Source: Helichrysum umbraculigerum
Taxonomy: Eukaryota; Streptophyta; Magnoliopsida; Asterales; Asteraceae
Direction: 5' to 3'
Assembly (NCBI GenBank): GCA_949592205.1
Contig: CATIUR010000002.1
Coordinates: forward strand, 1,989,001 to 2,053,000
Length of the DNA stretch: 64,000 bases
Of this stretch, positions 12,156 to 25,349 are shown piece after piece (positions within the stretch are counted from its first letter, which is position 1; the number at the start of each line of letters is the position of its first letter). The notes below the pieces were generated by a model, which worked only from the letters and a program-made list of their open reading frames with translations, had not been told where the DNA came from and did not search any database. The position numbers and the translations under genes were made by a program.

Positions 12156-13072
12156 ATAAATATTTAAATGTATGTTAAGATTGTTTTAATATAAGTATTA
12201 ATGAAAAATCATATATTATTTACGAATTATAATTCACTTTTATTTTCTATATATTTTATCAAGTATACTAATATATGAAGAATCTGTCACCATAAATTAT
12301 AAAAAAAGAAATACATAAAATTTATTAAATATACTATTTAAATATGTTAGTCAACACTTAAACATTTGAAGTATATCCAACTAATTATGAGAGTTAATAT
12401 ACTGCTGCTATATAAAGGATTTGACCATTTAATTTGAAAGAAGTAGAAATTACTATATTAGTTTATACAACGTAAAATGCATAATTGAAAGCATTTTATA
12501 ACTATATATTAGATATTTGTATATTAATTTATTTAACTTTCAAATATTATAATTAGGGATTGCGATGTGGATCGAGTTAAGTTTGCGGGTCTAAAGTTCA
12601 CAATCTAAACTCAAAAAATTTTTGATAAACGGGTTAACGAGTCAAAAGTAACAAACCCATATATGATATGCATTGTGCTGGTTAGCCGGTCAACCCGTTG
12701 CCTTGAACTTTAACCCAAACCTAATAGGATAAATTAAACGAGTCGGCGGGTTGACACTTGAGAATACAACTCTTCCTCATTCATTTCCGTGTAAAAGTTC
12801 AAGTTGTGTCGAGAATTATCACCGCCGTGTAGATTCTTCTGAAATATAATGCATATAAAATAATGTACAAATTGGTATGATTTTATTGTTTTACCCTTTA
12901 CTCAAGTTCGGCATGTCGTTAAACAAACCTACTATGAATAAAATCTTTTTTTGCCGCTGCATTGTGCGGGTAAAAATAGTTATCATTAAATTAGAGCAAA
13001 TGGATCCGGACAAAATTGATTCTTGGAAGTGGGTGCTTGGCAAAAACGTTGGTATCACTACAAAAGTTTGGG
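12156..13072. other. spacer with possible LINE debris
   Basis: Mostly unassigned AT-rich sequence. 12998-13076 can be read as MDPDKIDSWKWVLG..., resembling the linker before the C-terminal zinc domain of plant LINE ORF2. With 13500-13570 on the other side of the MITE it may be a degraded LINE. Weak evidence. Confidence 0.3.
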
Positions 13073-13076
13073 TTTA

Positions 13077-13354
13077 GGTCCCCGAAATGCTACTAACTTG
13101 CACCCGATATCTATTGTGTGCACCCAACTTACGTATGCTAATTTTAATGCAACCAACTTTCGAAAATGGTGTTTTTGATGTAACTTGATGACGTGTCGCT
13201 CTCTCCATACGCCACGTGGCACGCCATACGCGCGACATGTCATCAAGTTACATCAAAAACACCATTTTGGAAAGTTGGTTGCATTAAAATTAGCATACGT
13301 AAGTTGGGTGCACACAATAGATATCGGGTGCAAGTTAGTAGCATTTCGGGGACC
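13077..13354. mobile_element. foldback MITE with ~130-bp inverted arms
   Basis: The left arm starting GGTCCCCGAAATGCTACTAA is matched by the right arm ending TAGCATTTCGGGGACC, with very few mismatches along ~130 bp and a short GC-rich centre. Flanked by TTTA on both sides (13073-13076, 13355-13358). Class uncertain: a TTA or TTTA duplication would fit PIF/Harbinger-type MITEs. Confidence 0.8.
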
Positions 13355-13358
13355 TTTA

Positions 13359-13939
13359 CCCCAAAAGTTTTACCAAATATTTTGTATGAAAACTCCTTAT
13401 GACTCTTTATTTAGATACAAATTTCACATGAAATAAGTGGTTTCACCACAATAAAAGTATATTTATTTGAAGAGTAGGTTTAGATCACATTCCACACTAT
13501 TCCAATCATCGAAGTCGCCGGATTGATGTTGGTCCACGTATGTATCCTTTATGCCAAGGTACAATTGAAAATTTAGTGGAGATGGTTCTCGAAATTTAAT
13601 CATTTGAAGAAAATTCTTGAGCTGAATCAAGATCCTCTATTCCTGCGAATGGAACTTCTCGTTCAAAGAGATGATTGACTGCTCCTTTTTCGCATTAAGC
13701 CACATCAATTATATCAGTATCATACATGGTGTTTTTTTACGTTACTTTATGAAGCATTTGTGGAGAAATGCACTTGTTCTTCGGTTATTAACTATTATTA
13801 ACCCTATAAAGCATGTTTAATAAGGAGGTTAAAAAGCTTAAAAAAATTTAAGATACAAAATTACTTAAATGCCCTTGTGATTTGTGAATGTTTCTCAACT
13901 AGTTTATTGACCTGCAACTACGCGAAATTACACATAGAA
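13359..13939. other. spacer with possible LINE zinc-domain debris
   Basis: 13513-13590 reads RRIDVGPRMYPLCQGTIENL in one frame, similar to the zf-RVT region of LINE proteins, then stops. No other feature was recognised. Confidence 0.3.
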
Positions 13940-14280
13940 TCTTAAATTATATAAAGAAACAATTGATGATGTCATCAAAAATCTAATCAACCAATAGAAA
14001 TTACTCAATTTTGTCCAATTAGCTAAATTATAGGATTTAGTGACATCATAAATCATTAATTATTTATTAATATAAAGAAAATTAATTATGGTAACTTTAT
14101 CCAAATAGGTATTCGTAATACATCATGACTATTATCATATCACAATAGGTATTCGTAATACATTAGGACTAATATCATATCACAATTTGATTTGATGATG
14201 CATTGATGAGATTTAATCATTCGTATTAACAACTTTTAAAATCTATTTGTTTTCGTCCAACCCCGTGTAATACAAAATGT
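13940..14280 (+). mobile_element. degraded Helitron-like fragment
   Basis: Begins A|TCTTAAATTATATA and continues GATGATGTCATCAAAA, the same 5' sequence as the elements ending at 56718 and 60325 on the other strand. A CCCCGTGT patch at 14263 may be the remains of the 3' hairpin. Confidence 0.45.
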
Positions 14281-14690
14281 TTTTTTGGAACATCATTTTT
14301 AATGTTTTATGTCGTTTTTGTCAACCACATTTGTCATGAGATATGTGGACCCATATAAATAATTTACTCCTTTCATTTTCTTGATAATTTAGGATGGCTT
14401 AAAGCCAGTACAAGTTGCAGCAGCGAGAGGTAACCGAGATGCTGTTGAGTTGCTTCTGCATTTATCATCTCATGTTGAAACTGTTCCTAATTGGACTGTC
14501 GATGGTATAATCAAACATATGCAATCTGAAGTTACCAAGGAATAGGTAAGTGAACTTTTTGGCATGTATCAAACGATAATTTTGAGTGGCTGTATTTCTA
14601 GCTTGTCGAAGTGAATTTACAATTTATCAAGCGATATATCTGTATGTGAGATCACTTCAGTTCTGCTTATCAATCAAAACATCTTTTTGT

Positions 14691-15069
14691 TGTTGCCCAG
14701 GAATTCAATTGAACACAAACAATATAAAAAATTACTCTTTATTAATCAATAATAATGTTTACAATACAATCACTGTAATGTATTCAATGTTACAGTCACT
14801 GTAACTTTTTGTTGTTACAATCACTGTAACTTTTGTGTTATGTTTTCTGTTAATCTAATACATATATATACATGATGAACCGGTGCCATTCCAACCATCA
14901 CAATGGTTCGGTTGGTGGTTATTGACGGTTGTATCCCTTGCCAAAAGTCACGCCCTTTCCTTGTGTCTCTTCGTTTATAACTACCCGTTTCTTTCTGTTG
15001 TGTCTAATGGCCTGCGGCCTTCTTCAAAATCAAACCAGGCTTTGGCCAGTTTGACATTACAAGTCTTCA
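14691..15069 (-). repeat. 3' LTR of the copia element
   Basis: Aligns with 29407-29740 through TGTTGCCCAGGAATTC...CCAGTTTGACATTAC. It carries an internal ~45-bp duplication (CAATCACTGTAA repeated at 14767-14830) not present in the other LTR. Its inner edge has diverged (AAGTCTTCAA instead of AGTCCAACA), so that border is approximate. Confidence 0.8.
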
Positions 15070-15183
15070 AAATCCAAGTCTTTTCAACTTGTTGCACAAA
15101 CTTTGTATTCAATAAATCTTTGATGACTTCACACCATCTTCTTCAACTTAACTTGTTCCTCACGAACTTTGCTTCTCACGAAC

Positions 15184-17415
15184 TGTAACGCCCCAAAAAT
15201 ATGTAAGTTTTAAATGATTTAAAATACGTTTATGTTTCAGTTTTATATTCATTTAATATGTTAAATGTTTAAGATAACAAAAATGTTAGAATTTGGTTAG
15301 AGGACTAACCAAGTAAATGAAAGCTAGTTAGAAGGGTTTAATGTGTTAATAAAAAATAGTGAAAGGGTATAATGTGTAAAATGTCAAACTAAGTTTCCTA
15401 CATCTTCTAACTAGTTCCAGCAGATGAAGAAAATACGTATGTGTGAGGTTTGAGAGGGAAATCAGTAACCAGAAGAAAAGTCAAGAATTAAGCAAGCAAT
15501 TGAGTGAACTAGGGCTTGTAATTTCGTATTAAACATCTCTAAGGTATGTGGAACCTTTCTAGTTGTCCAATTCAAGTAGGGTTTTAGTTTTTATAAACCC
15601 TAGATGATAGAAAGATCATGTATGTTAGTAAATTTGTTAAATTAGTGTTCCATATATGTCTTTGAGTAGTATAGTATGTTTGTTTGATGTTAATTTGTTA
15701 AAGAATTATGTTCATATGTAATTGGGTTTTTGGTAGATTATGTACATATGAGAATTGATGAATTAAGAAGAAGTGATAATGATTATGAATAGAAAAGTAA
15801 TGAATACCCAATTACATGTGATTATAAAGTTTAAGTATGGAACACTAGTGATGAATGATAGGTGTTAGTGAGTAACAGCTAGTTATGAGATTAAGTTAAG
15901 GAAGTAAAGGGCTATGTTAATTGATCATGCTATGTGTTTATATGTATAGGTGATCAAGCAAAAGAAGTTAGTTCAAGTTGTGTAAAGTTTCAAGATAAAG
16001 GTAAGTAGATGGATATAAATGTGGAGTCAAGTAATGGGTGAGCCATTAGCTTGACGGTTTTCCAAGTAGTGGATCATGACCATTAGCTTGGTATAAATGT
16101 TAACTCTTAGTAGTTAGCATGATGATGTTTAAGGATCCTTAATGTAATGATGTTTATGTTTAAGTTAAAGTTTCCATTACTTACTAAGCAATTGCTTACG
16201 TGTTATGTTTAAATGTTTCAGGTGAGCCAAGTGTCAATAGATGGGACTTGGGTAAAGGGCACGTGTGAAGCTTTTGGTGGAGCTTGTTACTTGGTTCGGT
16301 AACAAGTCTTATCTCTTTTAAATCATGCTCTGGATATATATGTACACCCCTTTTTGTAAAAGTTATGACATTAGTTTATGTTTTAAAAGAATGTTAAGTC
16401 TCACTTATGATGTGATGTTGAAAGTCAAACTTAAAGTCAAAGTTAATTTTGGTGAGACTTGTAGGTGGATGTCAAAGTTAATTTTTGGTGAGACTTGTAG
16501 GTGGATGTTAATGAATGTATGAAATGGATAATAAGGTGATGTTTAATGAGAAAATTTCTTGTAAAAAGTAAAATGTTGCAATTATGGGTAAATGTAGCTG
16601 TTAATGAGTTAATTTGACTTAGATAAGTAAATTGGGTGAGAGTTGACCAAAAGAATGGGTTGGAATGGTCAAAGACCCAATTGGGTCATTTGGTGTCCAA
16701 ATGGGCGACCAATAGTATAAAGAGTCAAAATAAGTTATGCCGGGTAAAAGTCAAATTTAATTATGCCCACAAGTCTTAAATGTGATATTGGAAAAGTGGT
16801 TAAAAGCCTAAGTGTAGAAGAGGTTTCATTTGAAACTTAGTATGTTAAGATTTTGATGAAAAGTTAGCCGAAATTGAGTTAATGGGTCAAAACAAGATTT
16901 ATCGCAAAATTTGAAAAAAGTGTAAAAAAAATAGAAATGTTCATATGGTCAAGGTAATGCTACCTGCAAAATTTCAGGTTACTAGGTGTTGTCGTTTAAA
17001 AGTTATGCACGTTTAAAGTTCGAGCTTTGGTCAAAAGTTGTGCAGGTTGCTGAATCTGCTGGGAAAGGGAGGAATCCGGCGGATTCATCCCAATCCGGTC
17101 GGAGTCAGGTGAATCCGGCGGATTCCCAACCGGATTCCAAAACGGATTCCTTAGATTTGGTTCTGTCCACGAGTTGAGCTGAAAATGTCCAGGAATCCGG
17201 CGGATTCCTTTTAATCCGGCGGATTCCGATGGCGGATTCCCAGAATCCGGCTGATTCATCAGTTTACAGGAAATTTCAAGTTATATTGTTAAATACAGAT
17301 TGTAAAGTATAAACTAGCTATAAAATGCTAAGTAAAAGGTTGTGATGTAATAAGATCACAGTATTAAAAGATAAGTGTTTTTAAAAAAAAATGGTTACGT
17401 TTTCGGGGTGTTTCA
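15184..17415 (+). repeat. solo LTR (Ty3/gypsy type) with GC-rich palindromes
   Basis: Begins TGTAACGCCCC and ends CGGGGTGTTTCA. It is flanked by a perfect 5-bp duplication CGAAC (15179-15183, 17416-17420), with no internal region, primer site or second LTR. Six or so copies of AATCCGGCGGATT-type palindromes lie at 17072-17250, one extending to AGGAATCCG-G-CGGATTCCT (17191-17209). Inserted in a tandem GAACTTTGCTTC repeat of the copia interior. Confidence 0.9.
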
Positions 17416-17520
17416 CGAACTTTGCTTCACACAAACTTTGCTTCTCACGAACTTTGCTTCACACAAACTTTGTTCCTCACGAACTTTGCTTCACACAAAC
17501 TTTGCTTCACACGAATTTAC
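17416..17520. repeat. tandem repeat in copia interior
   Basis: A unit of about 16 bp (GAACTTTGCTTCACAC and variants) is repeated five to six times. The array begins before the solo LTR (15150-15183) and was split by it. Confidence 0.75.
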
Positions 17521-17723
17521 TCCTGTAATCTCTACTTTGCATCACGCAGTCTTCCTTTCATAATCTATCACATATTATTTTTTACACTTTTGTTTCACAC
17601 AACTTGGCATCACACCCATCTTCTTCAACTTGATCATATCACATGACCTTTCTTCTTTCTTGAATAATGAATCTTCTCTCTCTATTCGATTTTTTTGAAT
17701 CGAATTTGGGTTTCTCGAACCCG

Positions 17724-17842
17724 TTCTGAAACGATCTAATCCCGATCGGTTCTTTTCTTTCTCTTGAAAATGATTTAATCCCGATCAATTTTCTTCTTTC
17801 TCTTGAAAACGATCTACTCCCGATCAATTTTCTTCTTTCTCT
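17724..17842. repeat. tandem repeat in copia interior
   Basis: About three copies of a ~45-bp unit containing AATCCCGATCAATTTTCTTC and TTTCTCTTGAAAA. It produces an apparent minus-strand ORF that I do not regard as a gene. Confidence 0.65.
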
Positions 17843-18189
17843 TAGTCTGTTTAATAAATCTTTGTAGTTGCCTCACACAACAAATCTTTGCGGTTGCCTC
17901 ACACAACAATTGTCACTAATCTGTTCTTCACGAACCATCCTTCACGGCTTAAACTTGGTTATTTCACACAACCTCTTCATACTATTTTCACTTATTTTAA
18001 TTCTCTCACAAAATTATCTCGATCCTCCACGGATTGAAACCGTATCACACGTGTTTCCTCATTCACTAAATTGACTACACCTTTCACAGGTTATTTTCCG
18101 CATCACACGGCTTTACTTTGATAGTATCACACGACTTTGCTTTGATGGTATCACACGACCAAGCCTTCTAAACTTTCTAATTGTCTTCA

Positions 18190-18640
18190 ATTAGGCACAT
18201 TAGTAGTGCCGCTTCATCATCATTCTCCATTATGAGTGCTGTATCTTCCTTCTTTTTCTTGCTTGCACATTCATAAGCATAGTGCCCAAGCTTTCCACAC
18301 TTGTAACAATTTATTTGCGACTTATCACCATTTCTTCGTGGTTTGTTGTCGGTTCCTTCCGACTCACCTAACTGGTATCCTTCACCTTTATATCTATGAG
18401 AGGTTTCTCCATCCTTCCTCTCTTCCTTAAATATTTTATGGCTTTTTCTTTGTGAAAATCTATACTTTCCACGTCCATTGCCTCTAAAATACTTTCCTTT
18501 CCTTTCATGTCATGTAAACATCAACTTCTCTTGATTATCCACTTGTTTACCCTTCTTGTATTTTATTCTTTCCTCAAACATCTTGAGTCTCCCAATTGCT
18601 TCCTCTATTGTCATATCCTTTTGATTTGGTTTTTTCTTCG
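18190..18640 (-). pseudogene. copia gag fragment with zinc knuckle
   Basis: On the minus strand the sequence reads a basic gag C-terminal segment ending in the CCHC zinc knuckle CYKCGKLGHYAYEC, then a short acidic stretch (MENDDEAALL) and a stop. One internal stop is present near 18515. In copia elements this region packages RNA. No neighbouring protease or integrase remains, so this is a relic of an element that relied on others, or was deleted. Confidence 0.7.
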
Positions 18641-19352
18641 AAACCAATATAAATCTAACAATAGTTCAACTTAACTTTTTCTGTCTAACCACAATAATTC
18701 TCAAACAATTCTAACGTTTTTCTAACGCGAATTGTAACGGGCAAATTTTAATTTTTAATTTATTCTTCTAATAGAAAAAAAAAATAATATCCGAGGTTTT
18801 AAGGAATATAAAACCTGTATATTTAATCTCCCAGTGGATGGCCCTTTCTTTTTAAATCCTTTAAGAAAAGCAGCCCATTGTATTCTTAGGCCCAAATCAC
18901 CAAATACGCTTTTTCTTTCCCTGATATCAAAAAAAAAAAAAAAGAAGCGGCTTCTCTTTTTGCAGTTTCTTGCTTTTTACAGCAACGATGGTGGTTACTT
19001 TTCCTTCTTCCTTATCCAAAATTAGGGTTAAAATCTATACCCTTCTTCCTATTACAATCGATGGTGGTTCTGATTCTTGTTTCTTTTCCGGCGACGGCTG
19101 TGGTTCTTCTTCTCTGTTTTCCTTTCAATCGGTGGTGGTTCCTCCCGAACCGTTGGAATCCCTTTGATTTCTTTCAACTTCTCTGTTAAACGGTACGTCC
19201 TCTTTCTGTTTTTCCTTTCCTTCTTCTTCGTAATCGATTCACTTAATTTATTATGATTGATTCACTTAATCGCTGATTCACAAGTCTTCTGATTGTTTGT
19301 TTATCACAAACAAAACAATCCTCTAGGCCTTCTTTCTTTGTTCCTCGCTCTA

Positions 19353-21826
19353 TGATGCGTCCCGAAACGGTCGTTCACTCAACGGGACACATCGGTGGGA
19401 TGGTAAGTTTTAAATTTATAAGAGTCGGGGGGAGCCTAATCCTCCGAACTACCTACTAATACTAGGTACGAATACCTGATATAAGTATGTGGTAAGGATG
19501 ATCCAGGGTCGTTCCTCACGATGACAGAATTGAAACAGAGCTAGTTCCGACAAATCAGTAATTAAGCTAGGGTTGAGTAGATTGATAGAAAGTTGTTTTG
19601 GTTTTTATTATCTAATTATCTAATTAAACTACTAAAACTAAGAAAGCGTAAAAGTAAAAATGGAGGGTTGTGCTTGCTATGACTTCATTAGTTTATGCAT
19701 GGGGTGATGTTTAAGATTTAAGTATGAAAACGTCTTTTAAAGATTTGTGTCTTGCTTTCGTCTAAGTATTCACAGTGTAAACACTAACACCCTACTGTTT
19801 GATTTCTCAGACAGTATGTCACTGAGTAGTTAGGTTATGGTGATTCTGATCAGAGGAGGCTGCTCAACTCTTCAACACTTTCCATATGGTGGAGAAGTGA
19901 CCCTTCTTGGAATAGTATTCCTGGGCGCATGAGATAGAGTAACAGACCCACTAAAAGTTCTGACCGTTCTTAACACTGTGAGGATACTAACGCTAGGCAA
20001 GGCATTTAAGATTAAGACTTGGTTTGGTGACTGCTAACTTTACATTAATGGTCTTTGTTTAGTCCAGAGCTGTGTGGTTCAACCAGGATGTGACACAGTC
20101 TTCAACCTATGACAGTTTCTTAGCTTTCCCACGTATTTATACATTATACGAAGTACTGTGCCGTTTTACGGTCTTTCCGGTGCCACATACTTTATGGTCA
20201 CTCTGGACTAGTTTAACTAAGTTTGTATTAACGTTTAACCATCTATGATATAAACCAGCCCTCACTACAATCCCAATAAATCCCTGATTGATTCACGGTG
20301 TACTATACGAAAGGTTTTGGCAGTATTTCCACAGCTACACAATTCAGACCATGTTGATTTGTTTGATTTGAAAACACAGATAGGTAGTGACCGGTTGATC
20401 AAGGTACATGACTCCTTGTCATACAGGTTCTAACCACGTTTATTGGAGGAAAGGCGTTTAGGTTTAGAAATTCATAAATGTAAAGTTAACAGTACGCCGG
20501 TTTTCAATATGTAACAATTGGGAACATTATTCCACAACGGATTGTGCCCACGACTTTCATAGCTTCCACGTTCCGTACTACACACATTCGTGATGTTTCC
20601 GGCGCTATACAAATGAAAGCCGTATAACGTTACCTCCGTTGTTTCATAACGATAGTATCCCAATTGTATATCTAAAGTAACATCACCCGCAATACATAAA
20701 CTAACTACATCATAACAAGCACAAGCTAACTACTCCCTACTCATAACAAACAATCCTAAATCTAGCATAACAACAATAATAATAATCATCATTATGAAAG
20801 ATAAGGAAAGAGATAACCGAATGTAACGCGTAGTTTGAATAATGTTGAAAGAATACATGAGCGTAACCTCCGCAATATCTTGGACAATATTACAAATAAG
20901 ACCCTCGAAATATCCCAAACACTATTACAAGAGTAGCCCCTCCGTTAGTCTTGGTTTAATATTAACCAAGAACTAACTAACTAAAACCCTACTAATTCTC
21001 CTCTAACTCCTAAGAGTAGTGCTAGAGAGAGAATGTTAAACTAGAGAGAGAAAGAAAGAGTGTGTGAGAGAGAAAGTGAGAATTCTTGTTGAAGAATGGT
21101 GTGTGGAATGAGGTGAATGAGCCCTCTATTTATAGGCAAGCCTTGGATCCAAGAGTGCAAGTCCACAAGCATACGTACAAGCACACGAAGCAAGGAAGAG
21201 GCCGTGTGAGAGCAAAAGAGACCGTACACGGCCTAAACAGGGCCGTACACGGCCTGTTTAGGGCCGTACACGGCTATATCATGGCCGTACACGGCTTCAT
21301 GGTGGCCGTGTGCTAGGCCGTGTGATTTCTTCGGCTTTTCTCGCAACTTCGGAAGGCCGTATCTTCTTCGTTTTGCGTCCGTTTGACTTGATTCTTTCGC
21401 CTACGGCTTCGTAATTCCGTTACGCTTCTAATGATGCCAATTTGGTAAAAATTGGATGTGTGGGGCCCAGGCGTGTCCAGAATACGTTTTGTAGCTTTCG
21501 GTTGCGCTGTAACTTGCATAACTTTTTCATCCTTGATCCGTTTTGAGCAATCCTTATATCCACGTTCTCGTAATCTTCATAGCTACAAAATAAGATAATT
21601 GTGAGGTCTTGGTATGGAGTTTACAGTAGATTTAGGGTTTGGCTCAATTCGATGCCTATTTCGGTTAGTTTTCTGACCTTTTTGCATGATTTTCACAGGA
21701 CCGGCAAGTTTATACCTTTCTAACAAAAGTTAATGAATAATGATTATTTTAAGATGTATTTGTTAGAAAAGAGCTAAATATGGGACAAATAATGCATGTA
21801 AAAACGTGACTTTTTGCGCTACATCA
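19353..21826 (-). repeat. 3' LTR of the LARD-like element
   Basis: Pairs with 26921-29394. It contains a GGCCGTACACGGCC palindrome cluster at 21199-21324. The interior side shows AGTGTGGGATATT (minus strand) before the LTR, in the polypurine-tract position. Confidence 0.92.
21199..21324. repeat. cluster of GGCCGT-AC-ACGGCC palindromes
   Basis: Four to five close copies of a 14-bp hairpin unit (arms GGCCGT and ACGGCC) with further GGCCGTGTG half-units on each side. The matching cluster in the other LTR is at 28767-28892. Confidence 0.8.
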
Positions 21827-24800
21827 AATATCCCACACTTAAGCTTTTGCTTGTCCTCAAGCAAACCTCATTTGGAAAATAATTTTTTGAAAATAATTTT
21901 GGATGCTTAGAGTATCTTCTGCAGAAAGTCACTTTCTTCAAATCAGATAAATATTTTCAGAAAGTAAGCATCAACAAAAATTAACTATACTTTAAACATA
22001 AAATCGATCAACCCTTTTTGGCATGCTTTGCAACTCTCGAGACGTAGATGTACATGACTGGGCGATTCTCACAAGTCGGTCACTCAATTCACTCAAAGTG
22101 TATCGGGTTACCTATAATCTATAGAAACGAAATCGCTCAATGCCAGTCATGCAGTGCTTATCGTCATAAGCTTGGTCGAGAATCGAATCTCCACCACTCC
22201 TTTGAGAACGGTGCTAATTATCCCAAGGCATTTTGATCGGGTTGTGTGATTGAGGGCAAAGTGTGTAGGGATAAGGGTAGGTTGGTGAATGGTTTTAGGG
22301 TTTTGGAACTTCAGACTCGGAGCTTTCAAAGATCAAAGCAATTTTCACTTGAGATAACTTCTAGAGTAGACTCATCTCCTAGAGGAATAATCTCTTCTCT
22401 TGATGTTTCTTTTGAGTTCTGATAGATTTTTCTTCTTTGGAGAGTAGTCTTTTTCTTCTAGGAGCTCTCCAAGGTCTGCTTTTCTTTTCTTTTCTTTTTT
22501 CTTTTTCTTTTCTTTTCTTTTTTTTTTCTTATTTTTGTGACCCTGGAGATCCTTCGTATAGTGAGACATCTTTGACTTCTCTTTTGACAAGTACCAATTT
22601 TTCGTACTGTCTTTGGCGGATAATATTTTCATGATGAGTAATAACTTCGCCTTTGTACCGTATCTTCATTTTGGATTTCTTTCTTTAAACTCTTGATAGG
22701 TACGGAGAGATGTTTGAAGATGAGACACCAGTAGAAAGATATCTCAAGTAGTCCTTAACTTATGATCCATGAAGATTCACGAGCTGGAATGGTGTTTGGC
22801 GGGAAAGTGTTTGTGTTGTGGGGAAGTGTTTTAGGGTTTATAGAAATGAAATGGCTAAGGCGCAAAGGGTTTTCTAATTGGATCATCAACAATCTTAGAA
22901 AGAAAGTTGGAAGGGTTGGCTTGAAAAGATATGAAAGAAATGGGTTAATCCTAATAAATGCCAAGATCATCTAATTGCACCTATACCGCGTACGGAACTC
23001 ATTGGTATGGTCTCGAAACGCATTCAGGAGCAAGTTCTAATTCAAAGACACATGCATCGGCGCACACTCAGAAACGAAAATGAAGCATTAAAAGTGAATG
23101 CTTATTAAAGGCTCAAGTACCTCACAATCAAAGGGTCATATGCACCAAGTCATGCGATGCCTATAGGACTTCTCAATTTCAGTTTAAGATACGTTCTTAT
23201 TTTTGCCTTATCTTACTTTCCAAAGCAACTTATTTATTTTGACAGAAAGTTTATTTCTTTGAAAGAATCTTCTAAGTCTAAAATCTTTAGAAAATCATTC
23301 GAAATCAACCGAATGGATGTCGGACACCGTCGAGGTTGGGTTTTCGAATGTTTTGGTAGTAAAAATCTCAACCTATTAGGTTGGTTTTGCGAAATTTTTT
23401 GAAAAAGTTTGAATGAAAATGGAGGTATTGCTTTAGACAGGCAAATATAAACTTGCGGTATTTATACCGTGTATCCCACACTTAAAACAACATTGTCCTC
23501 AATGTTCATTGCTAAGACATAGGATTTTCTTCGGGAAAAATCCCACACTTAGGGTTTGAAACAGTGAAACAATTTTAAGTGTTTTTGAAAAATGGTGGGA
23601 TGAATCCTACACTTAGAATTTAGGCATATTAGGATGTATGGTAATGGAGAAAATCATAACTAGAAAGGAAAGGAACTTTCCTACGATAGAGGCAAGAGAT
23701 ATTTTGAAGAAAGAATCCGCAGTCTGCCGATAGTTGGGATTTCTTTAGCTGGCTTCTTGCAGAATGCGGTTTCTTCATGAACGTCCGTCATCTCTTTGCT
23801 CAATATTTCAACCTCACAGATTGCCGGCATAACGGTGAGCTGAGGATCTGAAAAGTTATACTGATTTGGCAGCAGTGTTTGCTGGATCAAAGTCAGTCTT
23901 CATGAAGTGCACTCGAGCTCACACGGGCATTCTCTTCATCCAATCAATCCACTAACTTTCCCACGAAAATAACTAAGACCAAAAGGATAGATTGTAGAAA
24001 GTGAACTGAAGTGATGTCTCCTTCTGGGTACACGCAGAATCAACCAAGATACACCATATGTTGGAGATAATGGACGAGGATTCTAATCGTCAAGAGCAGC
24101 TGATGTAGATTAACTGCTCTAGATGATCCAAGAGTGCTGACTCCAACGACCATATCATCCGAGATCTGCTCCGACAAACTGATGAAATGAATTTGATGTT
24201 GTTCTTATCGGAAGAGATCTCTAGCTTACATCCCATCTATTCTGTACTCATTCCCTGATTACATGGCGAACAAATGATCCCGGATGGTGATGGTGAATGT
24301 GAAGGGGTGGATGGATGGGCGAATGTGGGTGGATATGGTGATGTTGGATAGTGATGATTTCGGGTTCCATGTAACACCATGCTAGCAGCCAGGGAAATTG
24401 TAAGGTGTAGTTCAGGATGTGGTGAATTTTGAGGTGATCTACTCGATGACCTAGTCATAGACAACTAGAATGTGACCATCTATGTGCCAAAAAGAGCCAT
24501 CTCTTCTCCTGAAAAGCAATGCTTAAAAGTTTCCTTATTTAATGATCTTGTAAGCTCCCCTTGTCGTCTTTCCATTATACTCAAAAGCTCTTTATCCATA
24601 GGCGTCACCCTGTTTAATAGAACAAACAAGCATGATCTAACAAACAAGTGATCATTCTCCAAATCACATATCACTTGTTTGCTAAAGAACTATCAAAGCG
24701 AGTACTTTGAAGAAGCAAACCAGTGTATGACTTAGAGTTTGATCTCACACAAAAAGGTGTCAGTTGCCTATAATTTCACTATAGCAAAAACAACAGATAT

Positions 24801-25349
24801 GGGAATTAATATGAGCAATTAAATCAGGCAACCAAGTATAAAGATGTCCACAACACATATTTTTAAACGAGTTCGAGTATAATACACATATTGACATACA
24901 AATCATGTTATTTAGATAAATCATTTAAAGATCTTTTATGTATGTTCACAGAAATATATGTAAGTACCTCAAATGCTCGAAATATGTGAGTGGGTAGTGT
25001 AAGATTACTAAGGTTGCTAATCCCATGTTTGTGAGTGAAAGGATAGTTAAGAACTTTAGATAATGAAAAATAGATGTTGCAATAAAGCTCAAACAAGTGG
25101 GAGAAGGAAGTTTTGAAGGTTTTAACAAAAGTTTGAAGTCCATTTTGAAAAATCATCCTTCTTAGTTCATAAAAATGAAGAAAACCTTGAACATGCAATT
25201 TAGGGTTTTATTTTCTACTTATTCATGTTAGCATAATACTTATCCTAGATTAACTATTATTATGATTACTACTAATAAAACTACGTTAGACACGGGTTGC
25301 CTCCCGAGAAGCGCTTGTTTTTGTTCGAGTCTCTAGCTTGACTCTAGAA
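21827..25349 (-). other. non-coding interior of the LARD-like element
   Basis: No recognisable protein domain in either strand. Two phrases common near the 3' end of large plant gypsy elements occur here: CCCACACTTAAGCTTTTGC next to the LTR, and CCCACACTTAAAACAAC at 23475. A pyrimidine-rich run at 22470-22530 gives a lysine-rich artefact ORF on the minus strand. Confidence 0.6.

Noticed and set aside
13058..13436. Several ORFs with similar translations on both strands
   Set aside because: They are created by the two inverted arms of the foldback MITE.
17639..17827. Minus-strand ORF rich in SFSRERR repeats
   Set aside because: It is a translation of the ~45-bp tandem repeat in the copia interior, not a protein gene.
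20472..20663. A 63-codon minus-strand ORF present identically at 28040-28231
   Set aside because: It lies in both LTRs of the LARD-like element; duplication is explained by the LTRs, and no homology supports a protein.
22372..22632. Lysine-rich minus-strand ORF (86 codons)
   Set aside because: Produced by a TTTTCTT low-complexity run in the non-coding interior of the LARD-like element; no homology or conserved start context.
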